64,000 nucleotides of DNA from Archangiaceae bacterium (GCA_016879935.1 JAACJQ010000101.1:17678-81677), one strand, 5' to 3'. Shown: positions 48,995 to 58,057, counted from the first letter of the stretch. Notes: a model not told the origin generated them from the sequence alone. Program-made: numbers and translations.

Positions 48995-50234
48995 GCCGGG
49001 GCGCTGCGCCCGCGGCGACGAGCACGACCCCGACCACCCACGGCAGCGCGTAGCGCGGGTTGGCCTCGAGCAGCAGGTGACTTGCGACCGTGCCCCCGAG
49101 TGCCACCAGGGCCAGACGTTCGAGCGGGACCAGTTCGCTCGAGGCCCTCACCCGCCACAGGGCCAGAAGCCACAGCGCCGCCGCCCACGCGTCGGCCAGC
49201 GCCAACCAGGGTGCGCGTGGCGCGGGCATCGCGAACGTCACCGCCACGGCTCCGTCGCCCCACTGCGTGAGGAACTTCCGTGCCGCCAAAGCCACCATCT
49301 CGAGCGGCTCCGCTGAGATTCGGGCCAGCGCCTTCGAGAGTGCCTCCTGGCTGGCGGCACCGAAGCCATGCTCGAATCGCTGCCGGTCGAACCACTGGTG
49401 ATCGCCGAAGTTCCACGCGCCTGCACTGCCGCGATTGGTTCCCATCAGCAGCGAGTAGGCCACTCCGCCCCGTTCGGCCCTGTCGCCTGCAGCCACTCGG
49501 ACCAGTCGATAGGCCCCAAAGGTGAGCCCTGCACCGACCAACACCGCACCGACCTTCAGCCAGTCGCGACGATGGCTTGCACCGATCACCACCATCATCA
49601 TCAGCGCGACGGGTCGAACGGCCTGAGCCGCGCCGAGCATCGCTCCGCCCACGAACGTGCTGCTGCTCGTGAGCAGCGCACCGCTCCACAGCATCGGCAA
49701 GAAGAGGTTCTCGCTCGCGAGCAGCGACGACATGGCGATGTGTGCTGGCCACAACGAGACCAACCTCAGCCCCGTCCGCGTCACCACCTCGCCCTGAGGG
49801 GCGAGGAGCCTTCGGACCACGACGAGGAGCCAGAAGGCGAGCAGCACGTTCACGGCACGCCCCACCGCCGCCGTGGCACCGAGGAGCGAGTAGACGCCTC
49901 CGAGGAACAACGGGTAGCCGATCTCCTGCAGCGGCACGGTGACGTAGAGCAGATGGGTCGAAGTGCCTGTCGCCAGCCCCACGGCGAACTGGTGATACGA
50001 CGCGAAGTCGACGGCAGGCGTCGTGGGCACGAGCAGCACCCACGCGACGCGCAGGGCCACGCCCACGGCCATGATGGCGCCAGGAGACACTCGCTGAACG
50101 AGGAACCGGTGCCAGACGACGAGCCACCCACCCACGAGCATGGACATCGGCAGCGCCCACCACCCACGACTCGCAAGCGAAGAGAGCGCCACCAGCGCGC
50201 AGATCGCGAGGAGCGCCGCGCCGGCCCTCTTCAC
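48978..50234 (-). CDS. multi-pass membrane protein, GT-C/ArnT-like
   Basis: The 418-residue protein has about ten hydrophobic helices. A conserved-looking acidic loop, TTPAVDFASYHQFA (near residue 75), sits between the first helices, where GT-C glycosyltransferases carry their catalytic acids. The rest is compatible with a dolichyl/polyprenyl-phosphate-linked sugar transferase, but no signature is decisive. GTG 50234 lies at the stop of the isomerase gene, so the two are co-transcribed. Confidence 0.78.
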   Translation of the reverse strand: MKRAGAALLAICALVALSSLASRGWWALPMSMLVGGWLVVWHRFLVQRVSPGAIMAVGVALRVAWVLLVPTTPAVDFASYHQFAVGLATGTSTHLLYVTVPLQEIGYPLFLGGVYSLLGATAAVGRAVNVLLAFWLLVVVRRLLAPQGEVVTRTGLRLVSLWPAHIAMSSLLASENLFLPMLWSGALLTSSSTFVGGAMLGAAQAVRPVALMMMVVIGASHRRDWLKVGAVLVGAGLTFGAYRLVRVAAGDRAERGGVAYSLLMGTNRGSAGAWNFGDHQWFDRQRFEHGFGAASQEALSKALARISAEPLEMVALAARKFLTQWGDGAVAVTFAMPAPRAPWLALADAWAAALWLLALWRVRASSELVPLERLALVALGGTVASHLLLEANPRYALPWVVGVVLVAAGAAPRLTRTP

Positions 50235-50825
50235 TCAGCGCGCCCTGGCCAGTCGGCGCACGACGAAGTCGAGCCGATCGTTGCCGACGAACATCTCGTC
50301 TCCGATGAAGAAGGCGGGCACGCCGAAGGCCCCGCGACTGACGGCCTCGTCGGTCGCGGCCTTGAGCCGCTCCTTCATCGGCTGACCTGCCGCGAGGTCG
50401 AGCACCTTCGCAGCGTCGAGGCCCGCGCTCGTGAGCACCTCCGACAGAACCTGCGGGTCGCTCGCTGATCGACCGTCACGCCAGATCGCGCGGAACATGG
50501 CCGTGATGAACGGGCCTCCCTTCCCCTCGTCGAGCGCCACCAGCGCACAGCGGTTGGCCTGCGTGGCGAGGAACGGCACCGTCTCGGGCAACCGAACGGG
50601 AGGGAGCCCGAGGTGCTCGGTCCAGTCGTTGAGGTCCTTCATCAGGTGGGCGAGCTTCGCGGGAATCTCGGCGGGCCCGCGGTTCTCGGTCGCGCGGAGA
50701 ATTCCGGGGAGGAAACAGGGCCGCCACACCACGGGCGTTGGGTGCACCATCGCCTCGACCCGCGTCGACGCGAGGTACGAGTACGGGCTCATGAAATCGA
50801 AGAAGAACTCCACCGCCCCGCTCAT
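50235..50825 (-). CDS. kappa-GST/2-hydroxychromene-2-carboxylate isomerase-like DsbA-fold protein
   Basis: The 196-residue thioredoxin-fold protein has the kappa-GST/HCCA isomerase motif EFFFDFMSPYSYLAS with the catalytic-site Ser13 in place of Cys, and GAFGVPAFFIGDEMFVGNDRLD. HCCA isomerases act in naphthalene-type aromatic degradation and depend on glutathione. No aromatic pathway genes are adjacent. Related proteins serve other isomerisations, so a specific reaction is not claimed. Confidence 0.9.
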   Translation of the reverse strand: MSGAVEFFFDFMSPYSYLASTRVEAMVHPTPVVWRPCFLPGILRATENRGPAEIPAKLAHLMKDLNDWTEHLGLPPVRLPETVPFLATQANRCALVALDEGKGGPFITAMFRAIWRDGRSASDPQVLSEVLTSAGLDAAKVLDLAAGQPMKERLKAATDEAVSRGAFGVPAFFIGDEMFVGNDRLDFVVRRLARAR

Positions 50826-50890
50826 TCGGCTGGCCTTTCACGCGATTTCGCCTTGAGTCGCGACCTTCTCTCGCAAAGGTTCATTCCACG

Positions 50891-52366
50891 ATGAGCGCCA
50901 TGACGAAAGCGACGATCGACGACCTGCGCGCGCTGCTGGAGCGAGACGCGAAGCACTTCGGGCCCACCCTCGCCAGGCTCGCGGCCGAGCGCGGGCTCGC
51001 AGTGACGAAGAAGGAAGATGGCTCGATTCGCCCGATTCCCATCACCGCCACCCCAGTGATCGTCGACAGCGCCGAGCTGGCCCGCCGTCAACGTCTCGCC
51101 GCCCTGCTGGCCTCGGCTGGTCTGAAGATGTCGCGCGCGGTGCTCGACGGTCTGCGCCGCGACGTCGTCTTCAACGGGCTCTCTCCGCTCGAACAGCAGC
51201 TCGCCCAGGCCACCTTCCGCTCGCTCGACACGCTCGTCACCACGCGCGTCGACTTCTTCGTGAGCGACGCGGTGCATGCGCTCGAGCTGAACGCGACGAT
51301 TCCCGCGATGCAGGCGTACAGCGACATCGCGGCCAACACGTTCCTCGAGGTGGTGGGCCGGCACTGGGGCGCGTCGGAGGCGCAAGTCGCTGCGTGGAAG
51401 TCGAAGAACGGAAGCAACGCGAAGGCGCTCTTCGACGCGTTGATGGCGGGCTACGCGAAGGTGCGCCCGGGCCAGAAGCCCTCACGTATGGTGCTGCTGT
51501 GCCGACGCAATGACGCGCAGCTCACCGAGCAGCGATCCTTGTGCGCGCGCTTCAACGAGCTGGGCGTCGAGGCGGAGGTCGTGCACCCTGATCAGTTGAG
51601 CGGGACCGACCGGGTCATCGCCAACGGCAAGCCCGTCGATCTCGTCTATCGGCACCTCTTCGTGCGCCGGCTCGAGGAAGCGGATCTTCCCGGCGCCGAG
51701 TACGTGAAGGGGCTGCTCGCGGAGCCGAACGGAAAGCGCGCCGTCGTACTCAACCCGCCCGCTTCGCAGGTCGAGGTGAAGGCCGTGTTCGGGCTGATGT
51801 CGGAGGCGGTCGAAGACGGCGCGATCGCGAAGGCGGCGGGCCTGACCGACGACGAGCTCGGCGCCATTCGCAGCACCGTTCCGTGGACGCGGCTCTTCAA
51901 GGGCGACGCACGGCTCAAAGAGGTGCTCGCCAACCCCGATCGCTACGTGCTCAAGCGCTCGTGGGACTACGGGGGGCGCGCGGTCTTCGTGGGGCGCACC
52001 CGCCACGAGGCCTCGTTCGGTGAGCGGGTGAAGGCAGCCTACGGCGAAGCGCTCGACTGGGAGGCGATGTGTCGGCGCGCGATCGAAGACCCGACGGGTG
52101 GAGGGTTCGTCGTGCAGCAGGTGATCGACATTCACCCCGAGCGGCACCTGCTGTGCTCGGGCGAGTCGCAATCGTGGGCCGACCTCTTCGTCGACTTCTC
52201 GTCCTATGCCTCCGTCGGCCTGCCCAACCAGCCAGCCTGGGGCGGCGTCTGTCGCGGCTCCATTTCGCACATCGTCAACATCGTTGGCGGCGGTGGGGTG
52301 TTGCCCTTACTCACGAGCGAGGTCGCCCGTGAGTTGCACTCGGCAGCGACAGGCAGGGTGAAGTAG
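50891..52366 (+). CDS. ATP-grasp-like protein, glutathionylspermidine-synthase-like architecture
   Basis: In the 491-residue protein RYVLKRSWDYGGRAVFVGR matches an ATP-grasp lid motif, and HALELNATIPAMQAYSDI resembles the ELN segment of circularly permuted ATP-grasp proteins. The C-terminus has a glycine-rich NIVGGGGVLPLL. Such enzymes form amide bonds using ATP; the substrates are not known. The alternative start at ATG 50900 differs by three residues. It is divergent from the isomerase gene, with 65 bp between. Confidence 0.7.
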   Translation: MSAMTKATIDDLRALLERDAKHFGPTLARLAAERGLAVTKKEDGSIRPIPITATPVIVDSAELARRQRLAALLASAGLKMSRAVLDGLRRDVVFNGLSPLEQQLAQATFRSLDTLVTTRVDFFVSDAVHALELNATIPAMQAYSDIAANTFLEVVGRHWGASEAQVAAWKSKNGSNAKALFDALMAGYAKVRPGQKPSRMVLLCRRNDAQLTEQRSLCARFNELGVEAEVVHPDQLSGTDRVIANGKPVDLVYRHLFVRRLEEADLPGAEYVKGLLAEPNGKRAVVLNPPASQVEVKAVFGLMSEAVEDGAIAKAAGLTDDELGAIRSTVPWTRLFKGDARLKEVLANPDRYVLKRSWDYGGRAVFVGRTRHEASFGERVKAAYGEALDWEAMCRRAIEDPTGGGFVVQQVIDIHPERHLLCSGESQSWADLFVDFSSYASVGLPNQPAWGGVCRGSISHIVNIVGGGGVLPLLTSEVARELHSAATGRVK

Positions 52367-52402
52367 ACGCACCGTCGTCCGACGAACAGGAGAACACTGA
52401 TC

Positions 52403-53107
52403 ATGGCTTTCGACCCGCAGCAGCAGTTCGCAGCACCTTCCGCCGCTTCGATGCTCGCCGAGGAGTCGGCCAGCGCATTCATGGCGAAGGTCTACCGATG
52501 GATGGTGGCTGGCCTGGCGCTGACGGCGGGCACCGCGTTCTTCGTGGCGTCGAACCAGGAGGCGTTCGCGCTCGTGCGTGGGCTCTACCTGCCGTTGATT
52601 CTCGCCGAGCTGGCGGTGGTGGTCGTGTTCTCGCTCATGGCGCACAAGATCAGCGGCGTCGTCGCCGGAGCCATGTTCCTCGGCTACTCGTTCCTGTCCG
52701 GGCTGACGCTCTCGGCGATCTTCTTCCGGTACAACCTCGGGTCGATCTCGACGTCGTTCTTCATCACCTCGGCGATGTTCGGGGCGATGAGCGTCTACGG
52801 CACCGTCACGAAGAAGGACCTCTCGGCCTGGGCGACGTTCCTCTTCATGGGCCTCATCGGCGTGCTGGTGGCCGGCGTGGTGAACATCTTCCTGCAGAGC
52901 GACTTCCTGGGTTTCGTGAAGAGCTGCGCGGCGGTCGTCGTGTTCGCAGGTCTGACGGCGTACGACACCCAGAAGCTTCGCCAGCTGCACGCGTCGAGCG
53001 GCTACTCGAGCGCCGGCAGCCTCGCCATCAACGGCGCGCTGGTGCTCTACCTCGACTTCATCAACCTCTTCCTGAACATCCTGCGGCTCTTCGGCAGCCG
53101 TCGCTGA
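52403..53107 (+). CDS. Bax inhibitor-1 family membrane protein
   Basis: The 234-residue seven-helix protein of the BI-1/YccA-YbhL group has a hydrophilic Gln/Ser-rich N-terminus. The conserved C-terminal half includes AYDTQKLRQ and FINLFLNILRLFG. Bacterial members form pH-sensitive calcium leak channels or regulate FtsH. AGGAG precedes ATG 52403. It is followed by a strong hairpin terminator. Confidence 0.93.
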   Translation: MAFDPQQQFAAPSAASMLAEESASAFMAKVYRWMVAGLALTAGTAFFVASNQEAFALVRGLYLPLILAELAVVVVFSLMAHKISGVVAGAMFLGYSFLSGLTLSAIFFRYNLGSISTSFFITSAMFGAMSVYGTVTKKDLSAWATFLFMGLIGVLVAGVVNIFLQSDFLGFVKSCAAVVVFAGLTAYDTQKLRQLHASSGYSSAGSLAINGALVLYLDFINLFLNILRLFGSRR

Positions 53108-53126
53108 AGCACGCATGACGCCGCGA

Positions 53127-53160
53127 ACGGGCCGGTTCTCCCGCGGGAGGGCCGGCCCGT
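53127..53160. terminator. intrinsic terminator after BI-1 gene
   Basis: ACGGGCCGG (53127-53135) and CCGGCCCGT (53152-53160) make a 9-bp GC-rich stem, followed by CGTCGTTTCT. The 156-bp interval up to 53263 contains no other gene. Confidence 0.7.
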
Positions 53161-53263
53161 CGTCGTTTCTGCGCACGTGAGTGGCAGAAAACCCGCGCCC
53201 CTCACGGCTTCGCTGCCGCTCGATGTCAGGGTGGTGTGGTTGAAGGGCGGTCGGGGGTAGTCG

Positions 53264-54184
53264 ATGGGCGGGGAAGTGGCGTTGCTGCGGGTGGCGGCAG
53301 ATCAGTACGGGGTGATCTCGCGGTCGCGAGCGGTTCGTGCGGGCCTGTCGGCTGATCAAATCGAGCGGCGGGTCCGCAGCGGGCGGTGGGAACGCGTGCT
53401 GCCGGGCGTGTACCGCATCGAAGGAGCGCCGTTGACGTGGCAGGCGAGGTGCTCAGCGGTCTCGCTCTGGGCGGGCCCCGGCGCAGTGTTCTCTCACCGT
53501 ACGGCGGCTGCACTCTGGGGCTTCGCCCGGTTCAAGGACGGTGGCCCGTTGCACGTCACCCTTCGGCGGCGAGCGCAGAACCCACACGGGGTCGTGGCGC
53601 ATCGAGCGGCAGGTCTGGGCTCTGCTGACGTGGGAGCGACGCAAGGCGTGAGGGTCACCTCGGTGCTGAGAACGCTCCTCGATCTCTCGGCCACCGAGCC
53701 CGAGAGCGACGTGCGCGCCTCGGTCGATGAAGCGCTGCGACGCAAGTGGACGACGACCGAAAAGCTCCAGGCGTTCGTCACCCGGAATGCAGGGCACCGC
53801 GGGGTCGCGTTTCTCTCGAAGCTGCTCCAGGAATACCTCGGCGGCGACGGCCCCACCGAGAGTGAGCTCGAAGCGCAGGTGCAGGAGCTGCTCGAGGCCG
53901 AGGGGCTACCTCGCGCGAGCCGGCAGCAGTCACAGCTGATCGCGGGACGAAGACGGCGCCTCGACTTCACCTTCCCGGGAACGAAGGTCGTCATCGAAGC
54001 AGACGGCTACGCCTGGCACTCGAGCCCCATCGCCTTCGAACGCGATCGTGCTCGCGTGAGCGCCCTCACTGCCCGCGGCTTCCGCGTGCTGCAGTGGACC
54101 TGGGCCGCCCTGCACGAGCGACCCGCTGAGCTCATTCGAGATCTCCGCCTGGCGTTGGCCAACGAACGACGCCGCGCGGCCTGA
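53264..54184 (+). CDS. AbiEi-type antitoxin N-terminal domain fused to DUF559 nuclease-like domain
   Basis: In the 306-residue protein residues ~5-130 form the winged helix-turn-helix of type IV AbiEi antitoxin-like regulators (ISRSRAVRAGLSADQIERRVRSGRW and LTWQARCSA). The C-terminal ~115 residues carry the Vsr-like DUF559 pattern RRLDFTFPGTKVVIEADGY and FRVLQWTWAAL, with the conserved acids. This combination is common in actinobacteria and rarer elsewhere. No AbiEii-like toxin is adjacent. It might be a stand-alone regulator or nuclease. Confidence 0.85.
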   Translation: MGGEVALLRVAADQYGVISRSRAVRAGLSADQIERRVRSGRWERVLPGVYRIEGAPLTWQARCSAVSLWAGPGAVFSHRTAAALWGFARFKDGGPLHVTLRRRAQNPHGVVAHRAAGLGSADVGATQGVRVTSVLRTLLDLSATEPESDVRASVDEALRRKWTTTEKLQAFVTRNAGHRGVAFLSKLLQEYLGGDGPTESELEAQVQELLEAEGLPRASRQQSQLIAGRRRRLDFTFPGTKVVIEADGYAWHSSPIAFERDRARVSALTARGFRVLQWTWAALHERPAELIRDLRLALANERRRAA

Positions 54185-54185
54185 C

Positions 54186-54521
54186 TCAGTCCTTCTTGCG
54201 CTCGATGGGCAGCTTCATGCGAAGGCGCTCCACGACCTGACCGTTCTTCAGGTGCGACGAGACGATCTCCTGCACGTCGTCCTTCGTGACCGGGCCGTAC
54301 CAGACCTGCTCCGGGTAGACGACCATCGCCATGCCCCGCTCGCACGCGTCGAGACAGCCAGCGCCGTTGATGCGGGTGCCCTTCACGTCCTGCGCATCCA
54401 GCTCCTTCTTGAGAGCGAGCCGCAGCTCGTCACCGCCCTTCGACGCACAGCACCCGCGCGGGGAGCCATCGGGCCGACGATTGGTGCAGACGAACACCTG
54501 ACGCGCATACGGAGGAGGCAT
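54186..54521 (-). CDS. thioredoxin-like [2Fe-2S] ferredoxin
   Basis: The 111-residue protein has the family Cys set VFVCTNRRPDGSPRGCC and GAGCLDACERGMAMVVYPEQVWYG, typical of the thioredoxin-like ferredoxin (Shethna/TRX_Fd) family. It carries one [2Fe-2S] cluster for electron transfer. The ATG at 54521 is preferred over a GTG 66 bases upstream that adds a basic leader. It is divergent from the ribonucleotide reductase gene across a 621-bp regulatory region. Confidence 0.92.
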   Translation of the reverse strand: MPPPYARQVFVCTNRRPDGSPRGCCASKGGDELRLALKKELDAQDVKGTRINGAGCLDACERGMAMVVYPEQVWYGPVTKDDVQEIVSSHLKNGQVVERLRMKLPIERKKD

Positions 54522-54666
54522 GAGGGCTGTGATTAGACGGGCGCCCTTCCCTTCGCCACCTCTGCGCTTCCGAGAGCGAATTTGCACGCTCCCGACGGGC
54601 GCCGAGGCTGATGGTGCGGAGTCGCAAAACGCCCGCCCGTCTCGGAAAGCAGGCCCCTTCCGAGAG

Positions 54667-54682
54667 GAAACTGATCAGTTTC
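54667..54682. promoter_or_regulatory. perfect 16-bp palindrome, candidate operator
   Basis: GAAACTGATCAGTTTC is a perfect 16-bp inverted repeat in the gene-free region (54522-55142), 145 bp upstream of the ferredoxin start and 186 bp before the first NrdR-like box. Its AT-rich centre suggests a dimeric repressor site. The rest of this part of the region holds nothing recognisable. Confidence 0.5.
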
Positions 54683-54868
54683 ACATCACAGACAATCAGC
54701 AAACATGGTGGTCTAAAAACGACCTGTCGATGAAAAGTGATGTAGGGCCATGACCATACCCAGAAGGGGTGCTGATGCGCAGGCTGTCGCACCTTTCCAC
54801 CGAACCGTGCTCCGAGGCCGATTTACCGCCTTCGGAGCCATGGGAGTTTTCCACAGGGCTGGAAAAAC

Positions 54869-54916
54869 CCCCTAAGTGTTGGGTATCGGTCGAAAAATTG
54901 ACACAAGATGTTGGGC
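54869..54916 (+). promoter_or_regulatory. tandem NrdR-like boxes upstream of nrdJ
   Basis: CCCCTAAGTGTTGGGT (54869-54884) and ACACAAGATGTTGGGC (54901-54916) are 32 bp apart, about three helical turns. That is the spacing of paired NrdR boxes, with consensus close to acaCwAtATaTwgtgt. They lie just upstream of the -35 element. NrdR represses ribonucleotide reductase genes when dATP is high. NrdR binding is inferred from motif and context. Confidence 0.62.
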
Positions 54917-54924
54917 CTCTACGC

Positions 54925-54953
54925 TTGACACCGACATGTGGCGAGCGCATAAC
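54925..54953 (+). promoter_or_regulatory. sigma-70-type promoter of nrdJ
   Basis: A perfect -35 (TTGACA, 54925-54930) is 17 bp from CATAAC (54948-54953), a 4/6 match to the -10. The predicted start near 54960 leaves a leader of about 183 bases. The promoter overlaps the downstream flank of the NrdR-like boxes, fitting repression. Confidence 0.68.
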
Positions 54954-54954
54954 G

Positions 54955-55048
54955 CGCCTCCGAATTTGGAGGCGAAGCACCCTGTAGCACCCGGTCCGGG
55001 AGGGACGCTGGGTGCGAAAACTCCCACCTTTCACGCTTTGCACCCCCA
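54955..55048 (+). promoter_or_regulatory. structured 5' leader of nrdJ with competing hairpin arms
   Basis: Hairpin CGCCTCC/GGAGGCG (54955-54961, 54968-54974) starts the leader. One GGGTGC (55010-55015) can pair with GCACCC at 54977-54982, 54987-54992 or 55040-55045, so alternative structures are possible. No B12 box was found, so a cobalamin riboswitch is not claimed. Confidence 0.45.
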
Positions 55049-55142
55049 GGGGTCGTTCACCTGAGGGGCTGATCAGTCGTCACCCATCACTCATACCGGC
55101 AGTCACATGTCAGACCACGCTGAAACACTGGAGGGGAATCAC

Positions 55143-57926
55143 ATGGAGAAGGAGCTGGCTTCCATGAACGTCGCGGTGCCCGGAGGTTCCATCTCGCTCG
55201 ACAGCCGAGCGGTGCCTCGTAATGGCAAGCGCCAGGGTCTGACGGTGAAGCGGTTCTTCACCACGCCCGGCGTCGACCCTGCAGACGAGATCGCGTGGGA
55301 GTACCGCACCGCCTCCATCGCGGGCGAAGACGGCAAGGTCGTCTTCGAGCAGAAGAACGTCGAAGTGCCGAAGTCGTGGTCGATGCTGGCCACCAACGTC
55401 GTCGCCTCGAAGTACTTCCGCGGCACGCCCGGCACGCCCGAGCGCGAGACCAGCGTGCGCCGCCTCGTGGGCCGCGTCGCCGACACCATTACCGCGTGGG
55501 GTGAGACGGGTGGCTACTTCGCGACTGGCGAAGACAAGGCCGCGTTCCACGCCGAGCTGACGCACCTGCTCCTTCGTCAGAAGGTCGCCTTCAACTCGCC
55601 CGTCTGGTTCAACGTCGGCGTCGAGGAGCACCCCCAGTGCTCGGCCTGCTTCATCAACTCGGTCGAAGACTCGATGGAGTCGATCCTCGGGCTCGCCAAG
55701 ACCGAAGGCATGCTCTTCAAGTACGGCTCGGGCACGGGCTCGAACCTGTCGCCGATTCGCTCGTCGAAGGAGATGCTCAAGGGCGGCGGCACGGCCTCGG
55801 GCCCCGTCAGCTTCATGAAGGGCTTCGACGCGTTCGCCGGCGTCATCAAGTCGGGTGGCAAGACCCGTCGCGCCGCGAAGATGGTCATTCTCAACGTCGA
55901 GCACCCCGACATTCTCGAGTTCATCCGCTGCAAGGTGAACGAAGAGAAGAAGGCGTGGACGCTCATCGACGGCGGCTACGACAGCTCGTTCAACGGCGAG
56001 GCGTACTCGTCGATCTTCTTCCAGAACTCGAACAACTCGGTTCGCGTCACCGACGACTTCATGAAGGCCGTCGCCGACGACCGTGCGTTCCAGACGCGCG
56101 CCGTGCGCGATGGCGCTCCGATGGACACGTACCGCGCTCGCGACGTGTTCCGTGAGATCTCCGAGGCTGCGTGGCACTGCGGCGATCCGGGTCTGCAGTT
56201 CGACACCACGATCAACGCGTGGCACACCTCGTCGAACACCGCCCGCATCAACGCGTCGAACCCCTGCTCCGAGTACATGTTCCTCGACGACACCGCCTGC
56301 AACCTGGCGTCGTTGAACCTCATGCACTTCCGGTCGATCGACGGCGACTTCGACGTCGACGCCTTCTCGCACGCCTGCGACGTCTCCCTGCTCGGCCAGG
56401 AGATCGTCGTCGGCTTCTCGAAGTACCCCACCGAGAAGATCACCAAGAACTCGTACGACTACCGCCCCCTCGGTCTCGGTTACGCCAACCTCGGCGCGCT
56501 GCTGATGGCGGCCGGTCTGGCCTACGACTCCGACGAGGGCCGTGCGTACGCCGGAGCGATCACCTCGCTCATGGGTGGCCGTGCCTACCTGCAGTCGGCG
56601 AAGATCGCCGAGCACCTCGGCGCGTTCGCTGGCTACGCCGCCAACAAAGAGCCGATGCTCGGCGTCATTCGCAAGCACCGCAAGGCGGCCTACCAGCTGC
56701 CCATGCAGCGCACCGAGACCAGGCTCCACGCCGCGCAGAAGAAGGTGTGGGACGAGGCGCTCGCGCACGGTGAGGCTCACGGCTACCGCAACTCGCAGGT
56801 CACCGTGCTCGCGCCGACCGGCACCATCGGCTTCATGATGGACTGCGACACGACCGGCATCGAGCCCGACATCGCGCTCATCAAGTACAAGAAGCTCGTC
56901 GGCGGCGGCATGCTCAAGATCGTCAACCAGACGGTTCCGCTCGCGCTCCAGAAGCTCGGCTACAGCTCGACCGAGATCGAGGGCATCACGACGTACCTCG
57001 ACAAGAACGACACCATCGAAGGCGCCAGCCAGCTGAAGGCCGAGCACCTGCCGGTGTTCGACTGCGCGTTCCGCCCGGCGAAGGGCACCCGCTCCATTCA
57101 CTACATGGGGCACATCAAGATGATGGGCGCGGCGCAGCCGTTCCTCTCGGGCGCGATCTCGAAGACGGTCAACCTGCCGAACGAGGCCACCGTCGAAGAC
57201 ATCGAGATGGCGTACCTCGAGTCGTGGCGCGCGGGCCTCAAGGCCGTCGCCGTCTACCGTGATGGTTGCAAGCGCAGCCAGCCGCTCAACACCTCGAAGG
57301 AGGCGAAGAAGGAAGAGGTCGCCGCTCCCGCTGCCGCCGTGCAGCGTGACGCCCGCCACCGCCTGCCCGACGAGCGCCGCGCCATCACCCACAAGTTCAG
57401 CATCGCCGGCCACGAGGGCTACCTCACCGTCGGCATGTACGAAGATGGCCAGCCCGGTGAACTCTTCATCACCATGGCGAAGGAAGGCAGCACGGTCTCG
57501 GGCCTGATGGACTCGTTCGCGACCGCGATCTCGCTCGCGCTGCAGTACGGCGTGCCGCTGCAGGTGCTGGCCGACAAGTTCAGCCACACCCGCTTCGAGC
57601 CGGCCGGGTTCACCAACAACCCCGACCTGCCGATCGCCAAGTCGATCACCGACTACATCTTCCGCTGGCTGTCGCTGAAGTTCCTCCCCCAGGAAGGCGC
57701 GAGCGAGAGCCTGATGGAGGCCGAGGCGAAGAAGGTCGCCGCTGCGCAGCCGGTGAAGGCTCCGACGCCGACGCCGCCCGCCGCCGCGATGGACACCAAG
57801 GCCGCGAGCTTCTCGTTCCTGAACCAGGCCGACGCTCCGCCGTGCCCGGTGTGCGGCACCATCACGGTGCGCAACGGCGCTTGCTACAAGTGCCACAACT
57901 GCGGCGCGACGACGGGCTGCAGCTAA
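55143..57926 (+). CDS. nrdJ: adenosylcobalamin-dependent (class II) ribonucleotide reductase
   Basis: The 927-residue enzyme reduces ribonucleotides to deoxyribonucleotides using AdoCbl, without oxygen. NSPVWFNVG, QNSNNSVRV, NPCSEYMFLDDTACNLASLN (substrate-site cysteine), and the late GTRSIHYMGH fit class II enzymes. A C-terminal zinc-ribbon-like segment has CPVCGTITVRNGACYKCHNCG ending in CS. GGAGGGG lies six bases before ATG 55143; an ATG 36 bp upstream lacks such a site. No intein is seen. Regulation probably involves NrdR. A clear terminator follows. Confidence 0.96.
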   Translation: MEKELASMNVAVPGGSISLDSRAVPRNGKRQGLTVKRFFTTPGVDPADEIAWEYRTASIAGEDGKVVFEQKNVEVPKSWSMLATNVVASKYFRGTPGTPERETSVRRLVGRVADTITAWGETGGYFATGEDKAAFHAELTHLLLRQKVAFNSPVWFNVGVEEHPQCSACFINSVEDSMESILGLAKTEGMLFKYGSGTGSNLSPIRSSKEMLKGGGTASGPVSFMKGFDAFAGVIKSGGKTRRAAKMVILNVEHPDILEFIRCKVNEEKKAWTLIDGGYDSSFNGEAYSSIFFQNSNNSVRVTDDFMKAVADDRAFQTRAVRDGAPMDTYRARDVFREISEAAWHCGDPGLQFDTTINAWHTSSNTARINASNPCSEYMFLDDTACNLASLNLMHFRSIDGDFDVDAFSHACDVSLLGQEIVVGFSKYPTEKITKNSYDYRPLGLGYANLGALLMAAGLAYDSDEGRAYAGAITSLMGGRAYLQSAKIAEHLGAFAGYAANKEPMLGVIRKHRKAAYQLPMQRTETRLHAAQKKVWDEALAHGEAHGYRNSQVTVLAPTGTIGFMMDCDTTGIEPDIALIKYKKLVGGGMLKIVNQTVPLALQKLGYSSTEIEGITTYLDKNDTIEGASQLKAEHLPVFDCAFRPAKGTRSIHYMGHIKMMGAAQPFLSGAISKTVNLPNEATVEDIEMAYLESWRAGLKAVAVYRDGCKRSQPLNTSKEAKKEEVAAPAAAVQRDARHRLPDERRAITHKFSIAGHEGYLTVGMYEDGQPGELFITMAKEGSTVSGLMDSFATAISLALQYGVPLQVLADKFSHTRFEPAGFTNNPDLPIAKSITDYIFRWLSLKFLPQEGASESLMEAEAKKVAAAQPVKAPTPTPPAAAMDTKAASFSFLNQADAPPCPVCGTITVRNGACYKCHNCGATTGCS

Positions 57927-58022
57927 GACACACGGAGGACACCGCAGCGCCTGCCACGCGTAGGCCCGACGGGGGAGGCTTCGGCGATCCCTGTCACTGA
58001 CGGTGCTTCCAGGGAGGGGAAT

Positions 58023-58053
58023 CGGCCTCGGGAAACCGGGGCCGTTTTCTTTT
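58023..58053 (+). terminator. intrinsic terminator of nrdJ
   Basis: CGGCCTCGG (58023-58031) pairs with CCGGGGCCG (58036-58044) with one G-T pair around a GAAA loop, followed by TTTTCTTTT. This is a textbook Rho-independent terminator. Confidence 0.93.
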
Positions 58054-58057
58054 GTGG

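Noticed and set aside
54847..54855. TTTTCCACA, one mismatch from a DnaA box, as a possible origin
   Set aside because: Only one near-match and no dnaA, dnaN or box cluster is present.
54955..55142. Cobalamin riboswitch in the nrdJ leader
   Set aside because: No B12 box or conserved core was found; only generic hairpins are seen.
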